From Lentinus brumalis (lineage: Eukaryota; Basidiomycota; Agaricomycetes; Polyporales; Polyporaceae), in the NCBI GenBank assembly GCA_001792895.1, contig MARA01000012.1:496001-560000 (forward strand): a DNA stretch of 64,000 bases. The letters are read 5' to 3'. Under the pieces are notes generated by a model. The model saw nothing but the letters and a program-made list of their open reading frames with translations, searched no databases and had not been told where the DNA came from. The position numbers were made by a program, and so were the translations under genes. Numbering within the stretch: position 1 is the first letter of the stretch; the number at the start of each line of letters is the position of its first letter. Shown in pieces: positions 1 to 10,549 of this stretch.

Positions 1-382
1 ATCCCGGGCTTCAAGACACCCGAATGTCGGACCGATCTGGTGTGTGTGACGTCGAGTATGTCGTCCCTTTGGCCGCTTCTCACCGGCTTCGTGGATTGTT
101 TGCAGCCCTGAAGCCGGCGGTCCGACGCAATCAGCCTAGGCTTCAAGCGGTGGAGTTCGGAGTGGCCATCATGTACGACCGCTCTAGTCTCTCGGACTGT
201 CCTTGTAGTACTGCCAGCCCAATTGGACATTATGTAGGCCATTTCCTGGCCAGTGCACCTTTATTTTATTGACTCCGAGACTCCTCCAGCGCCGTTACGG
301 CCTTACGAGCGTACCAGGTCCGGTTGAAAGCATGTGTTCACACGCAGCTTCGCCGTGACCTCGGAGGCGAAGATCGGGTGGT

Positions 383-971
383 CAGCTCGCGAGCTGCAAA
401 GCTTCCCAGCTGCAGAGAGGCCGTGCATGTGTGGTCTTTGGTGAGGCTACTAAGCTAGAATGTACTACTAGTACATGGACCTCGTGTACGAGTTGACAAT
501 GTGCTGTCCCAAGTCGCGCACTCATGTCCTTTGATATTCTTCCCCTGCCAGTCCCCTGATGATTGCAAGACCTCGCTCCCTCACTGGGACTCAATGTGAG
601 TGCGTGCGTGCCTCGGCAACTATATTCAGCCCAGGAATGTTCGCCCGAAGTTCATGCAAAGAAATATGCGACTTGCTGAATGAAGCACGCGCTGTGCGCG
701 ATGCAAGGTACCGAAGATGGAGTTGACAGGCTCTGGGTCATTGCCCTTGCTCACCTAGACCGTACACTTCTGCAGTCCCAGCTTGCAACCACATAGATTA
801 AGGACACCAAGGAGCATGGTGCCATGGTCCATGCCAGTAAGTACGCAGCACTCCCGGAGATATGATTTCCACAAGTCTACTCTACAGCGTGCTCGCTTCC
901 TGTCTCGAGCCTGCTTCCAGGCAACCTTCTGATCACGGTCTCGTGATCGTGTCCCACGCGTCGCGACGCGT
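383..971. other. Palindrome cluster in the unit leader
   Basis: The stretch upstream of locus A holds an unusual number of inverted repeats. CAGCTCGCGAGCTG at 383-396 is a perfect palindrome. ATGTAC and GTACAT arms lie around 468-484 (a perfect 14-bp palindrome ATGTACTAGTACAT in unit 2 at 11848-11861). GCATGG/CCATGC arms are at 814-834. GATCACG-GTCT-CGTGATC is at 931-948, and ACGCGTCGCGACGCGT at 956-971 is a perfect 16-bp palindrome. The last two are preserved in all five units. No open frame here is clearly conserved. They may be regulator sites or hairpins; this is inference. Confidence 0.6.
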
Positions 972-1288
972 ACCTTCGCAAGACTCCTGGACCCGAACAA
1001 TTGTCTGTCAATTTTCTACATCAGCGTGCTCATCAATGCTTCACACGAAATGTGGTTACACACGCTATAACATGCTTGCACAGGTACAGTGCTCGGGACG
1101 GCGATTTACTGATGTGGGACGCAGCAGCCCAGCACATGGGCCGCCGGCAAGTATCTATCTGTTTCTCTAGACTCGAAGTTGCTCGACTGACGAGGCACGC
1201 AGCCACACAGACGAGCGGAGTGAACGGCGGAGGAAGGAGACACGGGTCACCGATCGCATAACCACAGCTTGCCCGATACGGGTTTCCC

Positions 1289-3261
1289 ATGTCAACGACG
1301 TAACGGCCGAGGTGCACGCAACAACCCCAACTAGGATGGCCGTTAGCCACCCGAGAAGCATTCATATTATTACGCCATACGCGAGACGTCCGAATTTCTC
1401 GATCTGGGACAAGCACGCATAGTTCCGCGGCGTGTCTTGTTTGCTCTTCCCGCCAGAACATTGCCCTGGGCGTACCACCACGTTTCCGTCTTCCCACTCT
1501 CATCTCGCCCCCATCCTCTCCCTCTCAGCTCGACTCTGCTACCGCTTTCTCGCTGCGCCGCTCAAGCGGTACCCAGCCATCACACACATACTGTAGCGTG
1601 TCGACGCGCTCTGCATTGCTCGAAGACTACATACGGTACATCTGGTGCAACTCAGCGTCCTCGACGAGCTCGAACTACGGTACGTGTCCTGCGTCGTTCA
1701 GCTACAGACCGCGCTGACACAGGCATCTCAGCGTATCCGGACTTCAAGTGCATAGGACGCAGCGCTTCGTCTGGACTCTACACCGCGTTCCAGAACGCGT
1801 ACCAGCACGCGTTAAGACGACACGGTACGTGGCTCTCGATGTCCCTGTGCAGCATGAGGTCAGCATTGTGCTAATCACCCGCGTCGTGTAGACCCGGCGC
1901 GTCATATCTCCGCCCATGTCGTGCGGCAGCGACACGACACTGCACAGCAGGTGGACCATCGTCAGGTACGTACCTGCTTGCAATGCGAGCGAGCGAACGC
2001 GTTGCTCATCGTCAGTGTTCATCTTCCAGCTACCTGCTCGTCCGACTGATCCAAGGCCGCCGCATTACGGAGGAAACAGCCTATCGAGCGGTTCATCCTG
2101 CGAGTACGTACCTATTCTTCCACTCTACTCGTGTCAGCACGCAGCGCCGGCTGACCATTCAACTGTTCCAGTGAATTTACACCTCCCAGCATCTCGTCAC
2201 GCCGCCGCTCGCGTCCACCTACTCGTCGAGCTCGCGGGATGATATCTGGGTGCCGGCGACCGAGGTTTACGCAACGTGCCGCAGGCTGTCAATAGAGGTA
2301 CGTACCTGCGCTCATTCGCAGCCCATGCACGGCCGACTGACTGTCGACCATCGTCCCAGACTCGACGTCACCTCTGCGGTAAGCTGGCAGCCAGGCGTAC
2401 CTACGACTCCACCGGCCGGCTCGGGAGGCAGTGGACGCGTCCTCGTCTACTGTTGTATCGGACCCAGCTTCCAAGCTGCTCTGACAGAGACAAGCGGTAC
2501 GTACCTCGGTCTCATCCGGCTGGACTGCACAGGCTGATAGCCATGTCATGATCAGCGTGTCTCCATACCTCGTGAGATTGTGAGCAAGACGCATGAGAAG
2601 ACGGCGCGAGTAGGCAAGACGCTGCGCCGCTCCGAAGCCGTCTGGGACGCGACAAGTCCAGCGCAGAGCGTGTCTTGGGAAACTCGACGCGTCGTTGTCG
2701 CCCAGCTCATGACGAGTGGTACGTACCTTCGTGCACATCTCGTACGCGTACTGAAGACGTCCCAGGTCTCCCGGACGCCGTCTCCTGCCATTATCTTGGC
2801 AACCGGGAGCGGAGTCGCACTCGCTGTAGATGGAGACCGCTGTCGCAAAGTACGTACCTTTTCCCTGAGCCTCCGAGCTACTGGCGGACTTGGCTGATGG
2901 CAAACTCTGCAGCAGCTTCAAGTCGCTCTCATCGACGTCCGCTGCTAGACACGCGTCTTCCGGCGTGGACCGGCGAGCTCCAGAGTGTCGAAGGTGAGCA
3001 TATGCATCCCGGATTCAGGCTGCCGGTGCTGACATAGATCTCGCAGAGCTGACAGATAACGCGCAGAGACAGCACAGACGCGAGAGCAGGCGGCGCAGGT
3101 GGGAGGCGGGCAGACGGAGGCAGCAGCGGTGGTGGTGGTCGAGAGTAGACTTGCGCACTTCTCGGAACGTGCGAAGTCGTAGAATAGGCGCCCGTGCTCG
3201 TTTCGACGCAGAGTCCTCGAGAACGCGTTACATCGCTGCAGCGTGTGTGTACTGTACGTAG
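1289..3261 (+). pseudogene. Locus A, unit 1: spliced gene of unknown function, broken copy
   Basis: I do not recognise the product. Eight good introns can be placed: 1825-1891, 1966-2029, 2104-2171, 2298-2359, 2497-2555, 2719-2765, 2850-2912 and 2994-3037, most with a CTNAY branch site. The last three junctions keep phase and lead into a basic, Arg-rich final exon ending in TAG at 3259-3261. The exon at 2556-2718 reads as a hydrophilic, protein-like stretch. The likely start (ATG at 1289, by analogy with unit 3) is followed by a stop after four codons in this copy because of a small deletion, so unit 1 looks non-functional. The frame through exons 2-5 cannot be fixed from sequence alone. A non-coding spliced transcript is the alternative. 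Confidence 0.45.
1966..2859 (+). other. Six identical splice donors GTACGTACCT
   Basis: Six successive introns of locus A start with the same ten bases, GTACGTACCT, at 1966, 2104, 2298, 2497, 2719 and 2850. When preceded by G this makes the palindrome GGTACGTACC. Beyond these ten bases the introns share nothing obvious except branch site and acceptor. The series is repeated in the other units; in unit 5 one donor has changed to GTACGTAGTT (60608). Confidence 0.8.
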
Positions 3262-3267
3262 TTCGTC

Positions 3268-3273
3268 AATAAA
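3268..3273 (+). terminator. Possible polyadenylation signal of locus A
   Basis: AATAAA lies 7 bases after the stop codon of the last locus A exon. It is present only in unit 1; the other units read AATGAAA at the same place. The signal therefore may be fortuitous. Confidence 0.3.
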
Positions 3274-3412
3274 ACACGCTCTTCCACACCCTCTCGCTGG
3301 TCTGTTCGCTGGGATCGCGGGCGTCGAGTTCCAGCCGCTACTGCGCGCTGTGTCCTCTCCTCCTGCCTCAAGAAGCTTTCGAGCACCCTCGCAAACGTCT
3401 TCACGCTGTATG
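3274..3412. other. Convergent gap between locus A and the CBM21 remnant
   Basis: Short region between the 3' ends of two convergent loci. The adjoining stretch up to about 3560 is pyrimidine-rich on the plus strand (runs of CCTCC, and CCGCCG in other units) and varies in length between units. No gene was seen. Confidence 0.5.
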
Positions 3413-4789
3413 TCAGAGGCAACGAAATATATTTCTGCTACATACACGTCTACCTACAACCGACACAACACTCACCGTGCCGTCGACCATGCTCCTCCTC
3501 CCTCCCTCCTCGCCGTCTCCACCATCCCTACAGCCCATCCAGAACACCCACCGTGCACCCACCGTGCCTATACCCTCCAGAGAACACCCTAAGGTGAAGC
3601 TTGCATCTGGTGCATCTGCTTCGCACTCCGCTGATGGCCTAACCACCCCGCAGCCACCGCGCCCGCCCGCCCCGGACGCGAGCAGCAACCCCTCTTCGTC
3701 CTCCGGCGGCTCATGATCGGTACAGGAGTGTCGTCGAGATCCTCGTTGGCGCAACGTCAGGTCCTCGAGCGCGAGGTCGGCATCCGCATTCGCCACAGCA
3801 GGCTTGTTCGTCAGCTGCATCGTGAGCACCTTATCTTCCTCTCCTTGCCTGGGCCCGTAGATCGCGCTGGGGAAGTCGCTCTCCGTACCGCTCGTGTCGG
3901 TGGGCGACCCTTGGCGCGAGATCGCAAGGGGCTTCTGCTCGGCTAGGAACAGCTTCACGTGCTCGAGGCGGGCGTCGAAGTGAACGGACTTCGCCATGGG
4001 CGTGCTTGGTTCGCTCTTCGTCGATGCTAGGGCCTCGCCGGTGACGATCGAGAGGTCGCCACGCACAACGGGACGACGCGACTTCAGCGAAGACTTGAGT
4101 GGCTCACCCGACTTCTTCCGCGCGATGCTGGCGGCTAACGATTGTGGCGCAGAGAATGCGCGATTGCTTGTGCCCTCGGCGCGGATGTTGGCGGTGAGCG
4201 CGACAGAAGCCGAGGACTCGGCGAGCGGAAGCGTCTTCTTGAGGTCGTCCAGGTCGATGTGGAGGTCGACGCGAGGCGAAGACGACGCACGGGGAGTCTC
4301 GTTACCGGACATGTCTTCAGTGGAAGACTGGGTGGCAGGGAACGCCACACCCTTCTCAAGCTGGGATGCACTTCTCGACCTGAGGACGGCGGGCGTGGGA
4401 GTCGAGTCGGCGGGCGAACGGAAAGCTTGCATCTTGGGGGTGCGGGTGCGCTTAGCGCGAGGGTGCATCTGGACGTACGACTCCGAACCGCTGGACGAGC
4501 TGGACGCCTCGTCCTGAGCGGGCGGCTCCACGCGAGGGGGAGTCGGGGGTTGTACTACCAAGACGGTGGGCACTGCGGAGGTGCCTGCCAAGGGAGCCTC
4601 CGCGGCCACGATACGGTGGATCGTCGTGGCGGGGGGCGTTGACGGTGCGGAGAGGGTGGCCAAAGTGATCGAGCGCGACGATGACGACCGACGTGGGATG
4701 CGCGGGAGGGGCGCGCCCGCACTGTTCGAGTGCCGCGTGTAGTAGTCCATGGGGGCGGCGTACGCGTGGAGGTTTAGTACCGTGTTCAT
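3413..4789 (-). pseudogene. PP1 regulatory subunit (Gac1/CBM21 family), unit 1: truncated, CBM21 domain deleted
   Basis: Family members bind protein phosphatase 1 and target it to glycogen through a CBM21 domain. The start chosen is ATG at 4789 (MNTVLNLHAYAAP). It lies 22 nt downstream of a 3' splice site (branch TGCTGAT, acceptor CCCCCAG ending at 4811). The N-terminal half is Ser/Pro-rich and disordered. A PP1-docking RVxF-type motif, KSVHF, is encoded near 3985-3998 and followed by LEHVKLF, as in the family. The frame then reaches LEDLTL, the usual entry to CBM21, where a 706-bp deletion relative to unit 3 joins it to former downstream sequence. The ORF stays open for 458 codons, so a CBM21-less PP1-binding protein is formally possible. 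Confidence 0.75.
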
Positions 4790-5692
4790 GAGGATCGTTG
4801 TCTGTGGGGTCTGGGGGAGGGACAATCAGCACCAAGGGGAAGGTTCTGCGGCTGACGCGCGGGTGACACAGCAGGGATCTCGACATTTCCGACGACCGAG
4901 GCTGACACCTTTTCGGTGATTGCAGCCGACAGGATACCTTTCGTCCATATGCGCCGTGCAAAGAGACAAAGGGTAACCACGGGGCGCATATACCCAGACC
5001 TTTCGCGCGTCGGAGATGCGAATATCCCTGTGGTGCGACCACCACAGCGCACAGGGGATTACTCACCTGCTTAGTGACGTCGCTTGCGGGGAGACCTTGC
5101 GAGCGCTGGGCCGAATGGTCGAAGGCGTTGAAAACGATAAGTATAGGAAAAAGGTGTCGCTGGACGCGAGCAAAGGGACCGGGGGAGCACTGCGGAGGAA
5201 GCGACGCAGACCGAACTATAATGTATGGAGGAGAATCATTGCTGGTCAGCCGCCGCTCGCGAGAAGGACGAGAACAGAATGGAGCGATGGGGAACGGAGA
5301 GACTCACCAGAAGCCGTCAGTAGTGTTCCGGCGCAGGGGTGCGCAGACGGCAGATCCTGGGCGCGGCGCGTGAGACGGCGGGTGCGCGACGGGGAAGAGC
5401 GTGCTCACCAGGAGAGACAGTGAGCGGGCTGTCTGGGACGGCGACCTCTTGGGACACGACGGCCGGCGGGGAGGGAGGGAGGGGGCGGACGTGGGGGTCG
5501 GGTGGCAAGAGACTGGGCGAAAAAGCCGTCGAAGTGGTTCATCTCGCACGCGCGCCTAGGGGCGATGCGAACGAGCTCGCCATCAATTTCGAACACACGG
5601 CGGTCTGGGCCGAGTTCGCTCTCACACTAAAGTGGAGCCCCCTGTCCGCTGGCTCGAGGCTGCCGCTCTGGGCTGCATACTAGCTCGTCCAT
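4790..5692 (-). CDS. Spliced leader upstream of the CBM21 locus, with a possible 89-aa ORF (unit 1)
   Basis: Minus-strand introns can be placed at 5627-5680 (54 nt), 5357-5408 (52 nt), 5216-5307 (92 nt) and 4811-5066 (256 nt), with GT donors and AG acceptors. From ATG at 5692 a 12-nt coding exon splices to 5409-5626 and 5308-5356. This gives an 89-codon frame ending in TGA at 5317-5319. It begins MDELCESELGPDRRVFEI and continues acidic and then Pro/Arg-rich. No family was recognised. It could be a small upstream gene, a uORF in a spliced 5' UTR of the CBM21 gene, or its true N-terminus. Units 4 and 5 read TCA in place of the TGA. The 89-codon frame is intact in units 1 and 3. Confidence 0.35.
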
Positions 5693-6152
5693 GTCTCCTG
5701 AGTCCTGATTCTGAGAGATAGTCAGCCCAGTCTACGCTCGTCGACAGCCGTCGACGAGCTCCCGACGAGCATCGGGTTGGTGCGCAGAAGGCCGTGCTTA
5801 TCAGGACAGTCGCATCTGTGTCGCTGCTTATCGCGGTGACAGGTCCGGTTTTCCAGACGCTGCGACACCGCAGCGGTCGTTCGATCCTCGACGCCTTCGT
5901 TGCGGCGATTGGCCACGCAGCACAGTCCAGCGGTGACGTAACCCCAGTGACGTCAGGGAATCTCATCCTCCTTCTCTGCGACTCTGAACGACCCGCCAGA
6001 ACACGTTCCTCACTCAAGACTCCAGAGTCGCGTCGCGGGGTCAACGTGTCCACCCCCGCGTGACCACACCTCTTCCCATCTGCGAGCATCGTTGCCGACG
6101 ATGAGGTCGCGATAGGGCGCGAGAGAGACGCGACGCGGGAGCTCGTTCACGC
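5693..6152. other. Conserved divergent gap between CBM21 leader and locus B
   Basis: About 460 bp between divergently arranged loci, well conserved between units. Both strands hold moderately long open frames. The minus-strand frame that starts MRFPDVTG in unit 5 (63567) is the more protein-like, but no splice connection could be fixed. It probably holds the promoters of both sides. The LINE of unit 4 inserted in this stretch (homologous site about 5884-5898). Confidence 0.35.
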
Positions 6153-9100
6153 ATGCGACGAGCACTGCAGGTGTGGCGGCCGTCAGACTGCATCCCTCTC
6201 TCTGCGCCTGCTGGCTCTCGCTCCGTCTCTGCCCGCCGTCTCCCTAGAGGCGTCTCCTCTGCCCTCTTGCATCTCGCACTGCGCAGCGTCCGTCCTGCGT
6301 CTCGCTCTCGCACGCCCTGCAGACTCCCTCTCGCACCGTCGCCCTTGTCGCAACTCACGTCCGTCCACTGCGCTACACTGCAGTACGCCGCCGCAAGTCT
6401 TCGCTTGGGTCTCCTATCGCCGTCCATGCCATAAGTACTGGACGAACAGATGCATATACGAGGTCTGTATGTACAATCCATGAGTGCACCGACTGCTCAC
6501 TGACTTGCAGCCTACACAGTCTCGACGCGTCTGCTATAGCGCGTCTTGTCCCACGCGCGCCGCGTTTCAGTACGATTGCCCGTCCAGCTCGCGCACACAC
6601 CCTCCCCGGCATATCACCCTGAATATCGCGCAGGCCGTGCTCTAGCTGAACGAACAACTAAATCGAACGTTGCATCCGACCGTCCGCCATACAGGTGAGT
6701 CTATGTGTACTATCCATAGCAGCCACATGCTAACTGCTCCGTCCACACAGTATGTATTGACAACTACCACAAACATCTGCATAGTCAGCACACCCGTTCG
6801 CCGCGTCCTGGCGCCCCGAGTCCCGGTGCACAGCCGAAAGGCAGGTCTACGTACCAGTCACCGGCCTACCTGCCCGGCTCCCCTGCATACGACCCATCCG
6901 ACGCCTCCAGCACGCGAGCCAGAGAATCGCCGCCGCCAGTTTCTGTCAAGAGGAACGGGGACGGGCACGGTGAGCTCATACGTTCTCGTCCGCAGAGGAC
7001 GTCGCACTGACCTGGGGATGGTGCGTAGACGTCCAGTCCGTACAGACACGGTTGACGGCGCGGCCGACGACGACGAGGTTGCAGCGGACGACGTGGCAGT
7101 CGACAGTGGCAGCGCGGACGGTCGAGAACACCGAGGCGGTGGGATGCAGAGTGGGCAGAGAGCAGGTGAGGAGGAGGAGGAGGGAGGAGGAGGAGGGAAG
7201 GAGGGGAATGGAGAACGACCCCGCGTCCGCGCTGGTACTAATACCCGCCTGGCGCAGGACAAACACACCACGCGCGGTGCCTGCGCACAGGCCACCGCTC
7301 TCCCTGTTCGGTCCTGCGCAGGCACGCACCCGTTCGGGGCACATTCGCACTTCTCCGTGTCGGGTCTCCAGTTCGGACTCGCGACGCGTGAGTACTCCCT
7401 TCTCATGCCAAGCGTCGTCCCAGCTGATGCTGATCACGGCGCGCTGCGATCTGTACGCTTAGTATCTACACTTTCATTGTCGTAGTATGCAGTCCAACGC
7501 ACTTGTCCACATACCTGACCATGTGCTTCGCGGGACTCGGACAGCCAACGGCCCCGCCCTCGGAACGTAAGTATGCTCGAGGTACGTGGAGTGCGCACAC
7601 CCAAGTTCCAACCCTCGGGCTCAAACCAAGCTCGATCTCGCCGGACCCGAACGACGGCTTGAATCGCGCTCAGCGTGCGTTCTCGGAGACTCGGGTTTCC
7701 AGGTGCAAACACCAGATGGACGGCCTCGTCGGCGGTCCGAACGTCACGACGACGGCGGCGGGACTCGGAAGAACGAGAACCCCAGGTATGTCTGTTCTGT
7801 CTCTTCGGCAGTTCTGCGTTCGCGGCGTGACACTCACGCTCACGGAGTTCTTTCAGGATGCATGGTCGGGTTCGTTGGCTTGGCCCAGTCATAGATGGGC
7901 TGCCCGCGGTGCGTCTGGACAGGGACGGGATGGACATGAAGACGACTCGGGCCTCTCATGTTTGCTCGAGCCTCGCGGTAGAATGCACGCCCGTACCGAA
8001 CACCACGACGCCGCCGCCGGCTGCTGGGACTCGGGACCACGCATCGAACGCTGCATCGTGCACGCGCCCCTCGCTCGTTGTTCGCTCGTTCATCCATCCG
8101 TGACGCACGGTCCGGGCTTGAGGCTCGGTGTAATCCCGACTGCGCCGTGAGTGCACGCTCATATCCTGCGTCCGCTACCTTCTGACCCGTGCGCCGCTAG
8201 GCTGCAAGACTGCAGTATGTTGCAGTGGCGTGTAGTCGTAGACGAGCGACTCCGAGAGGAGGCAGTCTGCGGGCGGATGGACGTCCAGGATCAAGACTCC
8301 ATATCACAGAGCCCCGGACACCGGATGCACGGACGGCGGTCACCGGTTCACAGGCAATCGAGAGCGAATGCGCTCGTGGGTGGAAGCGACGTGACGTCCA
8401 GCCTCGTCGCTCGCGCTGACAGCGGCAGCAAGTCGCCAAGTTTCTCCAGGTACGTCAACGGCGTTTTGGCTCGTATGTACGGGTGCTGACAACTTGCCTC
8501 CGCCGGGAACAGATCCAGATTCCATACGCACCGACTCGCAGAATTGCAGTCACGGCCGCGTCTCTGCAGCGATGTCTAGAGTGGCTCGAGGCTGCGGAGG
8601 AGAGACTTGAAGCACCCGCGGCGGCGGAGCACGCACGCGTCGCGACATTGATGCATCCAGAGCAGAGACTCGGGCCGGCTGCAGGCAGCGAACATGTCGT
8701 TCGCTTGTCGAGGTATCGGAGGCCGGCAGAGATATCTGGATCAAGTTCGGACTCTGGCACCGCCGTCGCTCGTCGCCTGGTAGGACTCGAAGTCTCGACG
8801 GTATGTCTCCGCATCGTTCATGTCGCTCCCTTCTGATGCATTGCATTGCATGCTTAGTGCGACGAAGTAGACAGGACACCGAGGGCACACAGGCGGAGGT
8901 CTACGCAATGCACAAGGTTGCTGATCTGCGTACTTCTCCGTAGCGACGTCTGATGTCGACAGCACCTGGCCGTTGAATGGACGTCACGACGAGCAGGTGA
9001 TGGCGACTCTGTGGATCCCAGAGTCGCTGCATCCGGACAGTAAGTCCTTCGCACGCTCGCGCATGTCTTGACGTTCGATCTCGTGCGGTTTACCGCTAGG

Positions 9101-10549
9101 CGACGACCGGATGGTTGATTGAGCCTTCGAGAAATGGAAAGACACGCTGCAGACGAGGATGCGTCCGGTCTCAAAATCGAGATCGCATGCCCGAGGCACT
9201 GCCCACCAGTGACCGTGTTGCTGCTCTGATTGCAGGGCGAGACATCGAAAACAATGTCGGATCCGAGGAGCGAAGTCCGGCTCGTGCGCCGCAGGGAAGC
9301 ATTGCTCGTTCATCGATGCTGCTCTGGATGTCTCGAAAGGTATGTACTCTCGCTCTGGCGTGGGTTGGTGCAATCTCTGACATTGGTGAAGCATTACTTA
9401 CTACAGGTCTAGTTCTGTATCTCCGGGATACAAGACGGCCGAGGATGCGCTACGGCGAATGTCCTCGTTGCCGTTGCATGCAGTGGGAAGACAGCTGTGT
9501 AGTCGGCAACGTTCTGGTCCCGTAGCAGGCAGCAAGATGCGCTCGGAAGCTCCGAATCGAGGGACGTCTCGCCTGTCTCAGCGGTGTCTTGTTCCTTGGC
9601 GCGGTTCGTACACACCCGGGACAACGAACAAGACGCTTCTCGCGATGCAAGCACACCGGCTTCACGACGCAGGCGGTGCACATCTTCGCCGAGACGACGT
9701 CTGCCAGCTCGCTCGCCTCCTTGTACAGCAAGGGTCAGGTACAGTACAAGCGCGGCTGGCGGCGCATGGTATCAACTTCGCGGGACCCAGGTCTGCTGCG
9801 TGCGGATGGGTGAGTTCTCCGCGCAGTCGCGCAAGTCTCCGCCGTACTCACTCGTGCGTTTGTGCCTCAGGAGACGAATGGCGGGTGAATACACTGCATT
9901 GAGTCCTAGGTATCGCACGACACGCTGAGGTCCCTGCGTCTTACCGTCTCGCGACCGAAACTGATTGCTGGGACCGAGGCAACGCCCAGTGGCACCGCGC
10001 TGTTGCTCGGAATGCAGGGCGAGGCATCGAGAAATGCCGGATCCGAGGAGAGAAGCCCGGCTCGTGCACCGCAGGGAAGCGTCCCTCGTTCATCGGTGCT
10101 GCTACGGTCAAGACGGCGTGTGTTGTTGAACGGTACGCACTCTTGCTCCGGCGTGGGTTGGTGCAAGCTCTGATCTCATTGGTAAAGCACTACATTATAA
10201 TACTTACTACAGATCGAGTTCTGTACCTTCGAAGTACAAGATCGCCGAGGGCTCGGACGCACTACGACGAATGTCCTCGCGCACTTGAGCCGCCGTCGCA
10301 TGCAGTGGGAAGACATCTCTCCAGGGATGCGAGGGTAGGAAGCGAGATGTGCTCCGGAAGATTCGAATCAAGGGCCTGAGCGGTGTTTTGCGTCCTCCCG
10401 GGACAAGACGCTTCTCGATCGCCTGCCACCAGCTCCCAGACGTCTGCGTCACGGTGACATCTCCACGGCACGTATGGACGGGCATCTGGCATTGTATGCA
10501 CTTGGGTGAGCGTGCGCGCATCCTGGCTGCACTAGGGACTCCATTCTGA
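6153..10549 (+). pseudogene. Locus B, unit 1: gene with about 15 introns, function unknown
   Basis: No family was recognised. Introns with good signals: 6467-6519, 6695-6750 (branch TGCTAAC), 6970-7028, 7166-7257 (branch TACTAAT), 7388-7462, 7567-7673 (weaker), 7786-7856, 8147-8200, 8450-8512 (branch TGCTGAC), 8801-8857, 9040-9099, 9340-9406, 9810-9870 and 10133-10212. The exon at 6751-6969 encodes a Pro/Ser-rich disordered stretch. The exon at 8513-8800 encodes a helical stretch rich in Glu and Ala. The last exon ends LGERARILAALGTPF and then TGA at 10547-10549. The start (ATG at 6153) is only a guess. Indels between copies shift frames, so this unit may be a pseudogene. Confidence 0.45.
9175..10390 (+). 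repeat. Internal duplication in locus B (period about 780 bp)
   Basis: Two diverged direct copies, about 9175-9600 and about 9955-10390. Both run from the block GCAGGGCGAG(A/G)CATCGA through GGATCCGAGGAG, the intron (9340-9406 versus 10133-10212), and on to the blocks GCATGCAGTGGGAAGACA and CGGAAG(C/A)T(C/T)CGAAT. Intron position and flanking exons are both duplicated, so the event was genomic. The encoded segments also align (KTLLAMQAHRLHDA with KTLLAIACHQLPDV in unit 4). The duplication is older than the array because every unit has both copies. Confidence 0.75.

Noticed and set aside
383..971. CRISPR-like array from the clustered palindromes
   Set aside because: The palindromes differ from each other, spacing is irregular and no repeated spacer pattern exists.
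3994..4517. Plus-strand ORF of 173 codons opposite the CBM21 gene (also in units 3, 4 and 5)
   Set aside because: It is the antisense of the Ser/Pro-rich CBM21-family frame. Its length follows from codon bias of the real strand.
10210..10380. tRNA gene suggested by TTCGAAT-like blocks near 10360
   Set aside because: No matching A box, acceptor stem or anticodon arm; the block belongs to the duplicated exon of locus B.
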